Origin: Paenibacillus_I sp035510375
GTDB taxonomy: Bacteria; Bacillota; Bacilli; Paenibacillales; Paenibacillaceae
Length of the DNA stretch: 64,000 bases
Direction: 5' to 3' (one strand)
NCBI RefSeq assembly: GCF_035510375.1
Contig: NZ_DATKHG010000076.1
Each line of letters opens with the position of its first letter. The stretch's first letter is position 1. This document shows positions 49,878 through 58,339 of the stretch, one piece after another. The position numbers and the translations under genes were made by a program. Under the pieces are notes generated by a model. It did no database searches and was not told the origin of the DNA. It worked only from the letters and a program-made list of their open reading frames with translations.

Positions 49878-50950
49878 AAACACTCTACTTGGATTGCGTC
49901 TCGGGAATCGCGGGGGACATGGCGTTGTCCGCTCTGGTGGAACTCGGGGCGGATCCCGATTACATCCGCCGCCATTTATCGGAGCTGCCGATCGAGCCGT
50001 TCACAATGGAATTTGTACCGGTTGTCCGCAAGGGGATATCGGCGAAATGGCTGAAATTAACTTTTGAGGAACAAAATTCGCAGCCTAAGGACCATGACGA
50101 TCATCACCATGATCATGATCACCATCACCATGATCACCATGATCATGATCACCATCACCATGATCATAGTCACCATCATCACTATTACAATGATCACGGA
50201 CATGCCCACGTGCATCGTAAAGCATCGGACATTCTGCAAATGATCGAAGCATCCGGCCTGCCTCCAAGAGTAAAAGCTCGAAGCCTTTCCATCTTCAAGG
50301 TGATCGCGCTAGCCGAAGGGAAAATCCATGGCATCGATCCCTCCGCCGTCCATTTTCACGAGGTTGGCGCGATGGACTCCATCTTGGACATTATCGGGGT
50401 GTGCCTGGCATTGGAGAGTCTTCAAATTGACGAAATCCTCGTATCCCCCGTGCCGGTCGGTTCCGGCAGGGTACGAATGGCGCATGGCGTGTATCCGATT
50501 CCGGCTCCGGCTACGGCGGAGATCCTGTTGGGGGTCCCTTTGTCTTCCTTCACCGCCACGGGCGAACTAACCACGCCGACGGGAGCAGGGATCGTGAAGG
50601 CGCTTGCGGCCGGGTTTGGTCCATTGCCGGAAGGCACAATCGAGCGGATCGGTTACGGTGCCGGCACCAAGGATTTCGACCATCCCAACGTGTTAAGGGC
50701 CATGCTGCTTAAACGGGATATACCTGCGGCGGTTCCGACGGAAACGATAACTGTGCTGGAAACGCAGGTGGACGATGGATGCGGCCCGGGCAGCCCGTAC
50801 TTCCGGAGTTCCGCTGAATACCGTATACCGAGAGGTGTACAGGCGATTGGATTGGACCACTTGATGGGCAAAGCGATCGGACTTACTTTGATTTTCATGG
50901 CCATTCTTTTGCTCGTTACAAGGGGCGGGTATAACGCCTGGATGCGGTAA
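49874..50950 (+). pseudogene. larC: larC with internal out-of-frame deletion (nickel insertase)
   Basis: Residues 1 to about 300 are LarC-like: MKTLYLDCVSGIAGDMALSA, a His/Asp-rich nickel-binding stretch at about 71-114, IDPSAVHFHEVGAMDSILDI and PTGAGIVKALA. After VLETQVDD (about 50775) the frame gives 58 unrelated residues with a hydrophobic tail. In the +1 frame, 50778-50864 reads SGVPLNTVYREVYRRLDW, like the normal LarC C-terminus. So roughly 100 or more codons are missing between the two parts, including most of the domain that acts in nickel loading. A working LarC may be encoded elsewhere, or this is an assembly error. Confidence 0.85.
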
Positions 50951-51000
50951 TAAGCGCGAGTTTTGGATATAAAAGCGGTTCACCGGAAGGTGGACTGTTT

Positions 51001-52275
51001 TTATTTATGCTTTCGTTTATTATCTGCGCTGTCCATCCTATTTATACGGCTCGCGTCGGAATTTCGAAATTCCGAGGGGGTGATTCCCTCCAGCTTTTTG
51101 AATATGCGAGTGAAGTAACCGGCATCATCAAATCCAACGTGTCCGGCGATCCATCCGATTGAGGCACGGTCTGTTTTTAGAAGTATTTTAGCTTCTTCTA
51201 TCCGTCGTTTTTGTTGGTAATCGGTAAGGGTCATTCCTGTTTCTTTCTTGAATTGTCTCGACAAATGTGCCGGATGTACGTGGCAATGTTCAGAAAGATG
51301 GCCTAGATTCAATGGTTTGCTGAAGTGAACCGCAATATATTCTGACGCTTTTTGAACTAAAGGCGAATATCCGGAAACGGCACGATGACGTACCAAATCG
51401 CAATATTCGTCGCACATTACGGCGATTAGATGATTGAGCGAATCGATGGTATCGGACCGTTCGATTTGCTTGGAGAATTTCTCGGAAATTTGATGAAGGA
51501 AGAATGGTTGGACCTTTCCTTTTTCTGCCGCGATTCGCAGGAGTGTATTTAAAACGACCATTAAATTTTTCATCGCCCTAACCGGTTGGTTGGGAAACCT
51601 TTCGGAGAAATCAAACAAATTTTTCGTTTTTGAAAAGATTTCTTTTAGCCTTGCTTTATCGCCCTGCTCAACGGCCCACATCATTTCTTTTTCCATTTTA
51701 TAACGCAATTCGATTAAATCGATATAGGTTTCATCAGTTTGTTGCAACATAAGTTCGATATTCTTCTGCTGAGATGATACCGGCGGATTTTCATGGGTAC
51801 CCAATATCCGAAGGGAGGTCTGGCGGATGGAACCTGCCCGGTCCAGGATATTGGCCAAACTCTGAAGTTTGGATCTGCTGATCAGTTTTAAACCGCGGTA
51901 AAATGCCTCCAATTCAATAAGTTTTTGTTGATTGATTTTGAATTTTGTATGGAATCTATTCGTATCAGGCACTTGCATTAAGAAAGGACCGTTAATTAAT
52001 ATCTTCGTTTGTTCCCCATTGCTCTGGAATGGTCTGGCTACGTAGGAAAATCCCCATTCATTGGTGTACATGCAGCATTCCTTGGGGGATCGCTTTGCTT
52101 CTTTGCTAAGGAAGAGGAAGTCTTTCCGCTGCACCTCGAGCATAAATTCCGGCAAAGGATCACGCTCATGCACCAAATGGAGAGAACCGTTGTTGTTCAA
52201 TACGACCGTATTGATATCTGTCAAGCGAAAAATCGTCAGGCTGACGGTTGTTAATGGAAGAGTCTGAATGGTCAT
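51001..52275 (-). CDS. AraC-family regulator (glucuronide locus)
   Basis: The protein has about 424 residues with a C-terminal AraC DNA-binding domain at about 320-410: two helix-turn-helix units (LNLGHLSEHCHVHPAHLSRQ and IGWIAGHVGFDDAGYFTRIF). The long N-terminal region (about 300 residues) contains no recognisable cupin and is mostly helical in its second half. It is divergent from uidA, so it probably activates it in response to a glucuronide. The second ATG (52275) is preferred because AGGA precedes it at good spacing. GC is lower than in the flanking island. Confidence 0.88.
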   Translation of the reverse strand: MTIQTLPLTTVSLTIFRLTDINTVVLNNNGSLHLVHERDPLPEFMLEVQRKDFLFLSKEAKRSPKECCMYTNEWGFSYVARPFQSNGEQTKILINGPFLMQVPDTNRFHTKFKINQQKLIELEAFYRGLKLISRSKLQSLANILDRAGSIRQTSLRILGTHENPPVSSQQKNIELMLQQTDETYIDLIELRYKMEKEMMWAVEQGDKARLKEIFSKTKNLFDFSERFPNQPVRAMKNLMVVLNTLLRIAAEKGKVQPFFLHQISEKFSKQIERSDTIDSLNHLIAVMCDEYCDLVRHRAVSGYSPLVQKASEYIAVHFSKPLNLGHLSEHCHVHPAHLSRQFKKETGMTLTDYQQKRRIEEAKILLKTDRASIGWIAGHVGFDDAGYFTRIFKKLEGITPSEFRNSDASRINRMDSADNKRKHK

Positions 52276-52406
52276 CTTGATCATCCTTATACCATGTTAA
52301 AATTGTCCCGACAATGCTATTTAAATTCTACTGTTTCATATCCCGTTATAAGTATAATCTTTGTTGTAGACATTTAAAATAAAAAATAAAAGGGGAGGCA
52401 GGGAAA

Positions 52407-54203
52407 ATGTTATATCCAATCTTTACGGAGTCCCGAGGAATTATAGATTTAAATGGGATTTGGAATTTTAAACTTGATTTTGGAAAGGGTTTTCAAGAAA
52501 AGTGGTATGAATCTCCACTTACCGACACCATAAATATGTCAGTTCCATCTTCTTTCAATGATGTAGGAGTGACTGCCGATATTCGCAATCATGTAGGCTG
52601 GGTGTGGTACGAAAGAAATTTTACGGTACCAAGCCTGCTTTTCTCAGAGCGAATTGTTTTGCGTTTCGGTTCCGCTACTCATAAGGCGAAGGTTTATGTG
52701 AACGGCGAGCTTGTTGTTGAACATCAAGGAGGATTCACTCCGTTCGAAGCCGAAATCAACCGATTTTTAACTGGCGGCAAAAACCGCTTAACAGTTGCTG
52801 TGAACAATATCGTGGATGAAAGCACGCTGCCTGTGGGAAATTATAGCGAGCAGGAAATCCCCGGCCTTGGTAAGGTCGTCAGAAACAGTCCGAATTTCGA
52901 CTTCTTTAATTATGCGGGTATCCATAGGCCGGTTAAGATTTATACTACACCTCACACTTACGTCAAGGATGTCACGGTCGTTACGGACTTCAAAGAAACG
53001 ACGGGGAATGTTCGCTATGAGGTAGAGATCGCGGGAGAGGCACAGGTTAAGGCAAGGGTTATGGATGAATCGGGTGCTATCGTCGCGGAAAGCAGCGGTT
53101 TGTATGATACCATCAGCATCAACGAAGTCAAACTGTGGGAGCCGTTGAACTCGTATCTTTATACCCTCAAGGTCGAGCTTATCAAAGATGGACAGGTTGT
53201 TGACGTTTATGAACAGCCTTTCGGGGTTAGAACCGTTCAGGTGAAGGACGGTAAATTCCTGATCAATAATAAGCCTTTTTATTTTAAAGGCTTTGGGAAG
53301 CACGAAGATACTCCGATTCACGGCAGAGGCTTTGACGAAGCGGCCAACGTTCTCGATTTCCGTCTGATGAAATGGATTGGCGCCAATTCGTTCCGGACGT
53401 CCCATTATCCTTATTCCGAAGAATTGATGCGACTGGCGGACAAAGAAGGCATCGTGGTCATCGACGAAACGCCGGCCGTCGGACTGCATCTGAACTTCAT
53501 GATGATTTTCGGCGGGGAACGGAAGATCAATACATGGGAAAAATTGAAGACTAGCGAGCATCATCAGGATGTAATTCGCGAACTGATTGCCCGCGATAAA
53601 AATCATCCGTGTGTGGTCATGTGGTCCATCGCCAATGAACCGGCTTCCGAAGAAGAGGGAGCTTATGAGTATTTCAAGCCGCTGGTGGATTTGGCCAAAG
53701 AGATCGACCCGCAGAAAAGACCTGTAACTATCGTCACTCACCTTGGGTCGACTCCGGATATATGCAAGGTGGCCGAACTTGTCGATGTGCTTGCGTTAAA
53801 CCGCTATTACGGTTGGTACGTACAAGGCGGAGATTTGGAGGTTGCCAAAATCAAGCTCCGCGAGGAATTTAACGGCTGGCAAAAGCGCTGCCCGGGCAAA
53901 CCGATTATCATGACCGAGTACGGCGCGGATACGGTTGCAGGATTGCACGATGTCGACCCCGTTATGTTTACCGAAGAGTACCAAGTGGAGTATCTGCGCG
54001 CCAACCATGAGGTCTTCGACGAATTCGACAACTTCGTCGGCGAACAGGTTTGGAATTTCGCAGATTTTAACACGAGCCAGGGAATCATACGGGTGCAAGG
54101 CAATAAGAAAGGGATTTTTACGCGGGATCGTAAACCGAAATATGCAGCGCATGAACTGCGCAAAAGATGGCTTTCGATCCCCCAATACGGATATAAGCAA
54201 TAA
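52407..54203 (+). CDS. uidA: Beta-glucuronidase, GH2
   Basis: The 598-residue cytoplasmic enzyme has the GH2 order: sugar-binding jelly roll, immunoglobulin-like domain, TIM barrel. The acid/base Glu is in MWSIANEPASEEE and the nucleophile Glu in IIMTEYGAD. The NRYYGWYVQ segment fits beta-glucuronidases of the E. coli UidA type (about 603 residues). It frees D-glucuronate from imported glucuronides. ATG follows GGGGAGG. It is divergent from the AraC regulator and 138 bases ahead of the GPH symporter. Confidence 0.93.
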   Translation: MLYPIFTESRGIIDLNGIWNFKLDFGKGFQEKWYESPLTDTINMSVPSSFNDVGVTADIRNHVGWVWYERNFTVPSLLFSERIVLRFGSATHKAKVYVNGELVVEHQGGFTPFEAEINRFLTGGKNRLTVAVNNIVDESTLPVGNYSEQEIPGLGKVVRNSPNFDFFNYAGIHRPVKIYTTPHTYVKDVTVVTDFKETTGNVRYEVEIAGEAQVKARVMDESGAIVAESSGLYDTISINEVKLWEPLNSYLYTLKVELIKDGQVVDVYEQPFGVRTVQVKDGKFLINNKPFYFKGFGKHEDTPIHGRGFDEAANVLDFRLMKWIGANSFRTSHYPYSEELMRLADKEGIVVIDETPAVGLHLNFMMIFGGERKINTWEKLKTSEHHQDVIRELIARDKNHPCVVMWSIANEPASEEEGAYEYFKPLVDLAKEIDPQKRPVTIVTHLGSTPDICKVAELVDVLALNRYYGWYVQGGDLEVAKIKLREEFNGWQKRCPGKPIIMTEYGADTVAGLHDVDPVMFTEEYQVEYLRANHEVFDEFDNFVGEQVWNFADFNTSQGIIRVQGNKKGIFTRDRKPKYAAHELRKRWLSIPQYGYKQ

Positions 54204-54290
54204 GGTTTGGCAGTAATTCGGCTTTTCTTGTCGGGGAGTCTGGATTGGAAGACAGACTCCCTACTGAAAAAATATTTTTCATCAGGTAAT

Positions 54291-54304
54291 TGCAAGCGAT
54301 TTCA
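54291..54304. promoter_or_regulatory. CcpA cre-like site before the symporter
   Basis: TGCAAGCGATTTCA matches the cre consensus with one deviation. It lies in the uidA-symporter gap, 37 bases before the start. Confidence 0.5.
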
Positions 54305-54341
54305 TTTCAAGAAAAACAGCTAAGATATGGGGGCGTAAAAA

Positions 54342-55754
54342 ATGGCCCAAAACGTCGCACTAAAGGTTTCAGGAACAAATGCCGACGGAAACGCGTCGCG
54401 TCCTTTCGGTTTGAGAGATAAACTCGGCTATTTGTTCGGCGATTTCGGCAATGATTTCTTCTTTATTTTGGTAAGCTCATTCCTGATGGTTTACTACACG
54501 GATATTTTCAATATTAGTGCGGCAACCGTCGGGTTAATGTTTTTAATCGCAAGATTATGGGATGCCGTTGCGGATGTGATGTGGGGCCGGTTCATTGATA
54601 TGAGAAAACCGGGCAAGCACGGCAAATTTAAACCTTGGATTTTCAGAATGTCTTTTCCACTTGTAATTTCAGGTGTGTTAATGTTCGTCAAAATTCCGGG
54701 GATGTCGGACGGATTTTATCTGGCATACGCTTTTGTCACATACCTTGTTTGGGGAACTTTATACAGTACGGTAAATATTCCTTACGGCTCGATGGCCTCC
54801 GTCATTACAAGCGATCCTGTCGAACGGACAACATTATCTACATTTAGAACGATGGGCGCTATGCTTGCGTCTTTAATCATTAACGTAGTCGGACCATTGA
54901 TTTTGTTTGTAAACAATGAGGCGGATCCGGATCGTTTTCTAATGGCGGCCATTATGTTCGGTATTTTATCTATCGCCTGCTATATGGCGTGCTATAAGTT
55001 TTCGACGGAACGCATTGCGATGAAGGAAACTCAAGCAAAAAATCTGAATTTAGGCAAAACATTAAAAGGGCTGTTGAAAAATAAACCGTTACTCTCCATA
55101 CTTGCGGCATCTTTAACTTTTATGATGCTCACAATGCTGGTCGGCGCAGCGAATGTGTATTTGTTTAAGGACTATTTTGGCAACGCTTCAGTATTAAGCA
55201 TGGCAGGTTTGATTCAGGCAGTCGCCGTATTTGTCGCTATTCCGTTAGCCAAGCCGTTGGTGGCCCGATTCGGGAAGAAGGAAGTTGCATCGGCGGGCAT
55301 GCTGCTTGCAGGCGTTGTTTATCTGCTTTTATACTTCTTGCCAAACTTGACTGCCATTCAATTTATCGCGGTTTCCGCTGTGGGTATGTTTGGATTTGCA
55401 TTCTTCAATATCGTGGTTTGGGCTTTCGTAACGGACGTTATCGATTATCATGAGTATTTAACAGGCTTGCGGGAAGATGGAACGGTGTATTCTGTTTACT
55501 CGTTCGCCCGTAAAGTAGGGCAGGCAATTGCCGGGGGGATCGGTGGCATGGTGATCGGGGCGGTCGGCTATAACGCAACCCTCGAAACCCAAACAGAAAG
55601 CGTGCTTGACGGTATTTATGCATTAGGCACTTTAGTGCCGGCCGTCGTCTACTTGTTGATCTTCTTTATTTTAGTATTTCTATATCCATTGAATAAGCAG
55701 CGCACAAACCAGCTTGCCACAAATTTGGCCGAAAAAAGAAAGAATCAAAATTAA
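54342..55754 (+). CDS. uidB: GPH-family glucuronide:cation symporter
   Basis: The 470-residue protein has twelve predicted spans and the glycoside-pentoside-hexuronide family signature: GYLFGDFGNDFFFILVSSFL at the start, ARLWDAVADVMWGRFID, and NIPYGSMASVITSDPVERT. GPH carriers next to beta-glucuronidases import glucuronides with H+ or Na+. A bidirectional terminator lies 10 bases after the stop. Nucleotide composition is AT-richer than the upstream island. Confidence 0.9.
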   Translation: MAQNVALKVSGTNADGNASRPFGLRDKLGYLFGDFGNDFFFILVSSFLMVYYTDIFNISAATVGLMFLIARLWDAVADVMWGRFIDMRKPGKHGKFKPWIFRMSFPLVISGVLMFVKIPGMSDGFYLAYAFVTYLVWGTLYSTVNIPYGSMASVITSDPVERTTLSTFRTMGAMLASLIINVVGPLILFVNNEADPDRFLMAAIMFGILSIACYMACYKFSTERIAMKETQAKNLNLGKTLKGLLKNKPLLSILAASLTFMMLTMLVGAANVYLFKDYFGNASVLSMAGLIQAVAVFVAIPLAKPLVARFGKKEVASAGMLLAGVVYLLLYFLPNLTAIQFIAVSAVGMFGFAFFNIVVWAFVTDVIDYHEYLTGLREDGTVYSVYSFARKVGQAIAGGIGGMVIGAVGYNATLETQTESVLDGIYALGTLVPAVVYLLIFFILVFLYPLNKQRTNQLATNLAEKRKNQN

Positions 55755-55763
55755 CTTGTAAAA

Positions 55764-55803
55764 AGAAAGAAGATAGCTCAGGTATTTTAGCTATCTTCTT
55801 TCT
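55764..55803. terminator. Bidirectional terminator between symporter and LacI gene
   Basis: A perfect 15-pair stem (AGAAAGAAGATAGCT / AGCTATCTTCTTTCT) with flanking A and T tracts serves both convergent genes. Confidence 0.88.
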
Positions 55804-55806
55804 ATT

Positions 55807-56820
55807 TTATCGTTTGCCGATTTTGGGACGTTTCAAGGAAGAAGACCGTTCCTCCAAACGGGGGTCCAGCAGCGATGTCAAGCGCGAAGGTCCGTTCTCC
55901 GCCATAATCTGGAGCAGCGCCGCGGCGATCCGTTCCGCGAACAACGTAACCGGAGCGCCGACTGCCGTCACCGGAACGTCTAATTCCTCTAGCTGCGGAA
56001 TGTTGTCATAGCTGACAAGGGACAGATCTTCCGGAACATGAAGCCCGCCGTCCAGCACCGCTCTTAAGAAGCCGGCCGTTACGTCGAACGCCCCGGTAAT
56101 GACGGCGGTCGGCCGGATTTCAAGCGCAAGCAGCATGCGGCCGGCTTCGAAGCCATGCCGCCAAGTATTGCCGCGAGAATTGAGGATGATCGCCGAATCG
56201 GCGGTTAATCCGCATTCAAACGCGCTCTCCAGATATCCTGCGACCTTCTCCTGCTGCTTGGCATCGGCTTCCCGCGCGTCGCCGATATAGGCGATTCGGG
56301 TATGGCCAAGAGAGGATAAATATCTTACGGCTTCTTTCAATGCGTCCTTTCGCTTTACGTCGACCAGCGCGTATCGCGGACCGGCAATATGGGAGGAGCC
56401 GATCGAGACGGCCGGAATATTGGTTGTGACGGGTTCCGCATGCCGTTCTTCCGGCGTAATGTCCTCGAACACGATGATCCCGTCCACCTGTAGCCGTTGA
56501 AAGAGCCGGACCGCCGAGGCCGGCGGAAGAATCGACAGAATGACCTCATATCCGCGTTCGGCGAGCGCATCGTTAATGCGGCTGACCAGCACGGAAAGCG
56601 CCACCCGCTCGAGCGACGGCAGCACGACTCCGACGGTCATGCTGCGGCGGGATACGAGGCTCTTGGCCGCCAGGTTCGGCTCGTAACCGAGCTGCGCCGC
56701 CAGCTCAACGATGCGCCGCTTCGTGTCGGGTTTGACCAGCGGACTGTCGTTAAGCGCCTTGGACACGGTGGAATAGCTGACGCCCGCAAGGCGGGCGATA
56801 TCCTTAATGGTGACATTCAT
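55807..56820 (-). CDS. LacI-family regulator of the LarA-gnd-uxaC operon
   Basis: The 337-residue protein has a LacI helix-turn-helix and hinge at residues 1-57 (MNVTIKDIARLAGVSYSTVS, then YEPNLAAKSL) and a periplasmic-binding-like effector domain. It is divergent from the LarA homologue and probably binds the ATAACAACGTTGTTAT palindrome in the spacer. The effector is likely a hexuronate or aldonate of the pathway (inference). Confidence 0.92.
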   Translation of the reverse strand: MNVTIKDIARLAGVSYSTVSKALNDSPLVKPDTKRRIVELAAQLGYEPNLAAKSLVSRRSMTVGVVLPSLERVALSVLVSRINDALAERGYEVILSILPPASAVRLFQRLQVDGIIVFEDITPEERHAEPVTTNIPAVSIGSSHIAGPRYALVDVKRKDALKEAVRYLSSLGHTRIAYIGDAREADAKQQEKVAGYLESAFECGLTADSAIILNSRGNTWRHGFEAGRMLLALEIRPTAVITGAFDVTAGFLRAVLDGGLHVPEDLSLVSYDNIPQLEELDVPVTAVGAPVTLFAERIAAALLQIMAENGPSRLTSLLDPRLEERSSSLKRPKIGKR

Positions 56821-56893
56821 AGTTGTTCACCGCTCCCAAGATAATAAATAACATACGTTTTCAAAAAAATCAGAATGTATTTTTAAAATATCA

Positions 56894-56922
56894 TTGATTT
56901 AACCGTAATTTCAACATATTAT
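56894..56922 (+). promoter_or_regulatory. Putative sigma-A promoter of the LarA operon
   Basis: TTGATT is separated by 17 bases from TATTAT (extended by ATAAAT). The operator palindrome lies about 15 bases downstream, at the expected transcription start region. Confidence 0.5.
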
Positions 56923-56936
56923 ATAAATGCGCACCA

Positions 56937-56952
56937 ATAACAACGTTGTTAT
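56937..56952. promoter_or_regulatory. LacI-family operator
   Basis: ATAACAACGTTGTTAT is a perfect 16-base palindrome with the central CG typical of LacI-type sites. A partial copy (ATAACATACGTTTTCA) occurs near 56848. It suits repression of the downstream operon by the divergent regulator. Confidence 0.7.
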
Positions 56953-57064
56953 ATTTCGCAATAGTCGCGCATGAAGGGGCATACAAAGAGCTTCTCTAAT
57001 TTTCGCACATTAGGAAACACTTAGGATTGTAGACGAAATTGAACACCAAAGGAAGGTAACTTTC

Positions 57065-58339
57065 ATGAGCGAAATCATTCGAAATATGTTGAAGCCGATC
57101 CCGATCCCGCCGGTCGTTCGAATTCGCCAAAAGTTCGATGCCTCTAAGCTGGATGACCCGCTGGCGGTATTAATTGAAGATCTGAAGAGGCCTGGTGCCG
57201 TCGATGCTCTTCGCCCGGGGCAGCGCGTCGCCGTCGCGGTCGGCAGCCGCGGAATCGCAAACATAGCCGGCATAACGAAGACGACTATTGATGCCATTAA
57301 AGCAGCCGGCGCGAATCCGTTCATTGTGCCGTGCATGGGCAGCCACGGCGGGGCAACGGCGGAGGGCCAGGCCGAGGTGCTGAAGCATCTCGGCATCGAC
57401 GAAGCGTCGATGGGGGCTCCGGTGGAATCGTCGATGGAAGTCGTTGAAATCGACCGCTTGCCGAACGGCTTGCCGGTATATGTCGACAAGATCGCCTCAA
57501 CCGCCGATGCCATTATCGTTATCAATCGGGTGAAGCCGCATACGGCGTTCCGAGGGCCGATCGAGAGCGGCATTATGAAGATGATCGCGATCGGCCTTGG
57601 AAAGCAGAAGGGCGCCGAAGCGTGCCATCAGCTCGGATTCAAATATATGGCCGAATTCGTGCCGGAGATGGCCCAGGTCATGATCAAGAAGCTGCCGATC
57701 GTGTTTGGAGTCGGCGCGGTGGAGAACGCCTATGACGAGACGTGCCATATTGAGGTTCTTCCCGCGGACCGCATCTATGAGCGGGAAGTGGAGTTGCAGA
57801 AAATGGCGAAGTCCCGGATGCCGAGGCTGTTGTTCGACCAGATTGACGTGCTTGTAGTCGATCAGATCGGAAAAAACATCAGCGGCGACGGCATGGACCC
57901 GAACGTGACCGGCCGGTATCCGACGCCTTATGCCTTCGGAGGTCCCGACGTGAACAAGATCGTCGTGCTAGACGTAACCAAGGAATCGAAAGGCAATGCG
58001 AACGGCGTCGGCACGGCCGATTTCACGACGCGCCGGCTTGCGGACAAGATGGACTTCACGGCGACATACTTGAACGGATTGACGTCGACCGTGTGCGCCC
58101 CGACGAAGCTCGCAACGACGCTAGAAAGCGACGAGCTGGCGATTAAAGCGGCGGTGAAGACGTGCAACGTGCTCGATTTCACAACGTGCAGGCTTGTCCG
58201 CATCCGCGACACGCTTCATCTGGGCGAGATCGAGATTTCGGTGCCAATGCTTATGGAAGCGCGCGAGCATCCGGACATCGAGATCGTATCCGAGCCTTAT
58301 GAATGGAAGTTCGACAGCGAGGGGTATTTCTTACGATGA
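57065..58339 (+). CDS. LarA-superfamily nickel-pincer enzyme, probable D-mannonate/D-gluconate 2-epimerase
   Basis: The 424-residue protein is a LarA homologue. Residues matching the key positions of lactate racemase are present: H93 (GSHGGATAEG), H158 (VKPHTAF), cofactor-linking K171 (SGIMKM) and nickel ligand H187 (EACHQ). The K-to-H spacing of 16 equals that of LarA. LarA-superfamily members with D-gluconate 2-epimerase activity have been reported. Here the gene leads an operon with gluconokinase, SDR, 6-phosphogluconate dehydrogenase and uronate isomerase, so D-mannonate to D-gluconate is the natural reaction. The cofactor genes larE/larB lie 8 kb upstream. A start at 57065 follows AAGGAAGG. 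Confidence 0.85.
   Translation: MSEIIRNMLKPIPIPPVVRIRQKFDASKLDDPLAVLIEDLKRPGAVDALRPGQRVAVAVGSRGIANIAGITKTTIDAIKAAGANPFIVPCMGSHGGATAEGQAEVLKHLGIDEASMGAPVESSMEVVEIDRLPNGLPVYVDKIASTADAIIVINRVKPHTAFRGPIESGIMKMIAIGLGKQKGAEACHQLGFKYMAEFVPEMAQVMIKKLPIVFGVGAVENAYDETCHIEVLPADRIYEREVELQKMAKSRMPRLLFDQIDVLVVDQIGKNISGDGMDPNVTGRYPTPYAFGGPDVNKIVVLDVTKESKGNANGVGTADFTTRRLADKMDFTATYLNGLTSTVCAPTKLATTLESDELAIKAAVKTCNVLDFTTCRLVRIRDTLHLGEIEISVPMLMEAREHPDIEIVSEPYEWKFDSEGYFLR

Noticed and set aside
50775..50950. LarC1/LarC2-type programmed frameshift as explanation for larC
   Set aside because: A shift could reach the +1 frame, but only about 28 codons of LarC-like end are there; most of the second domain is missing.
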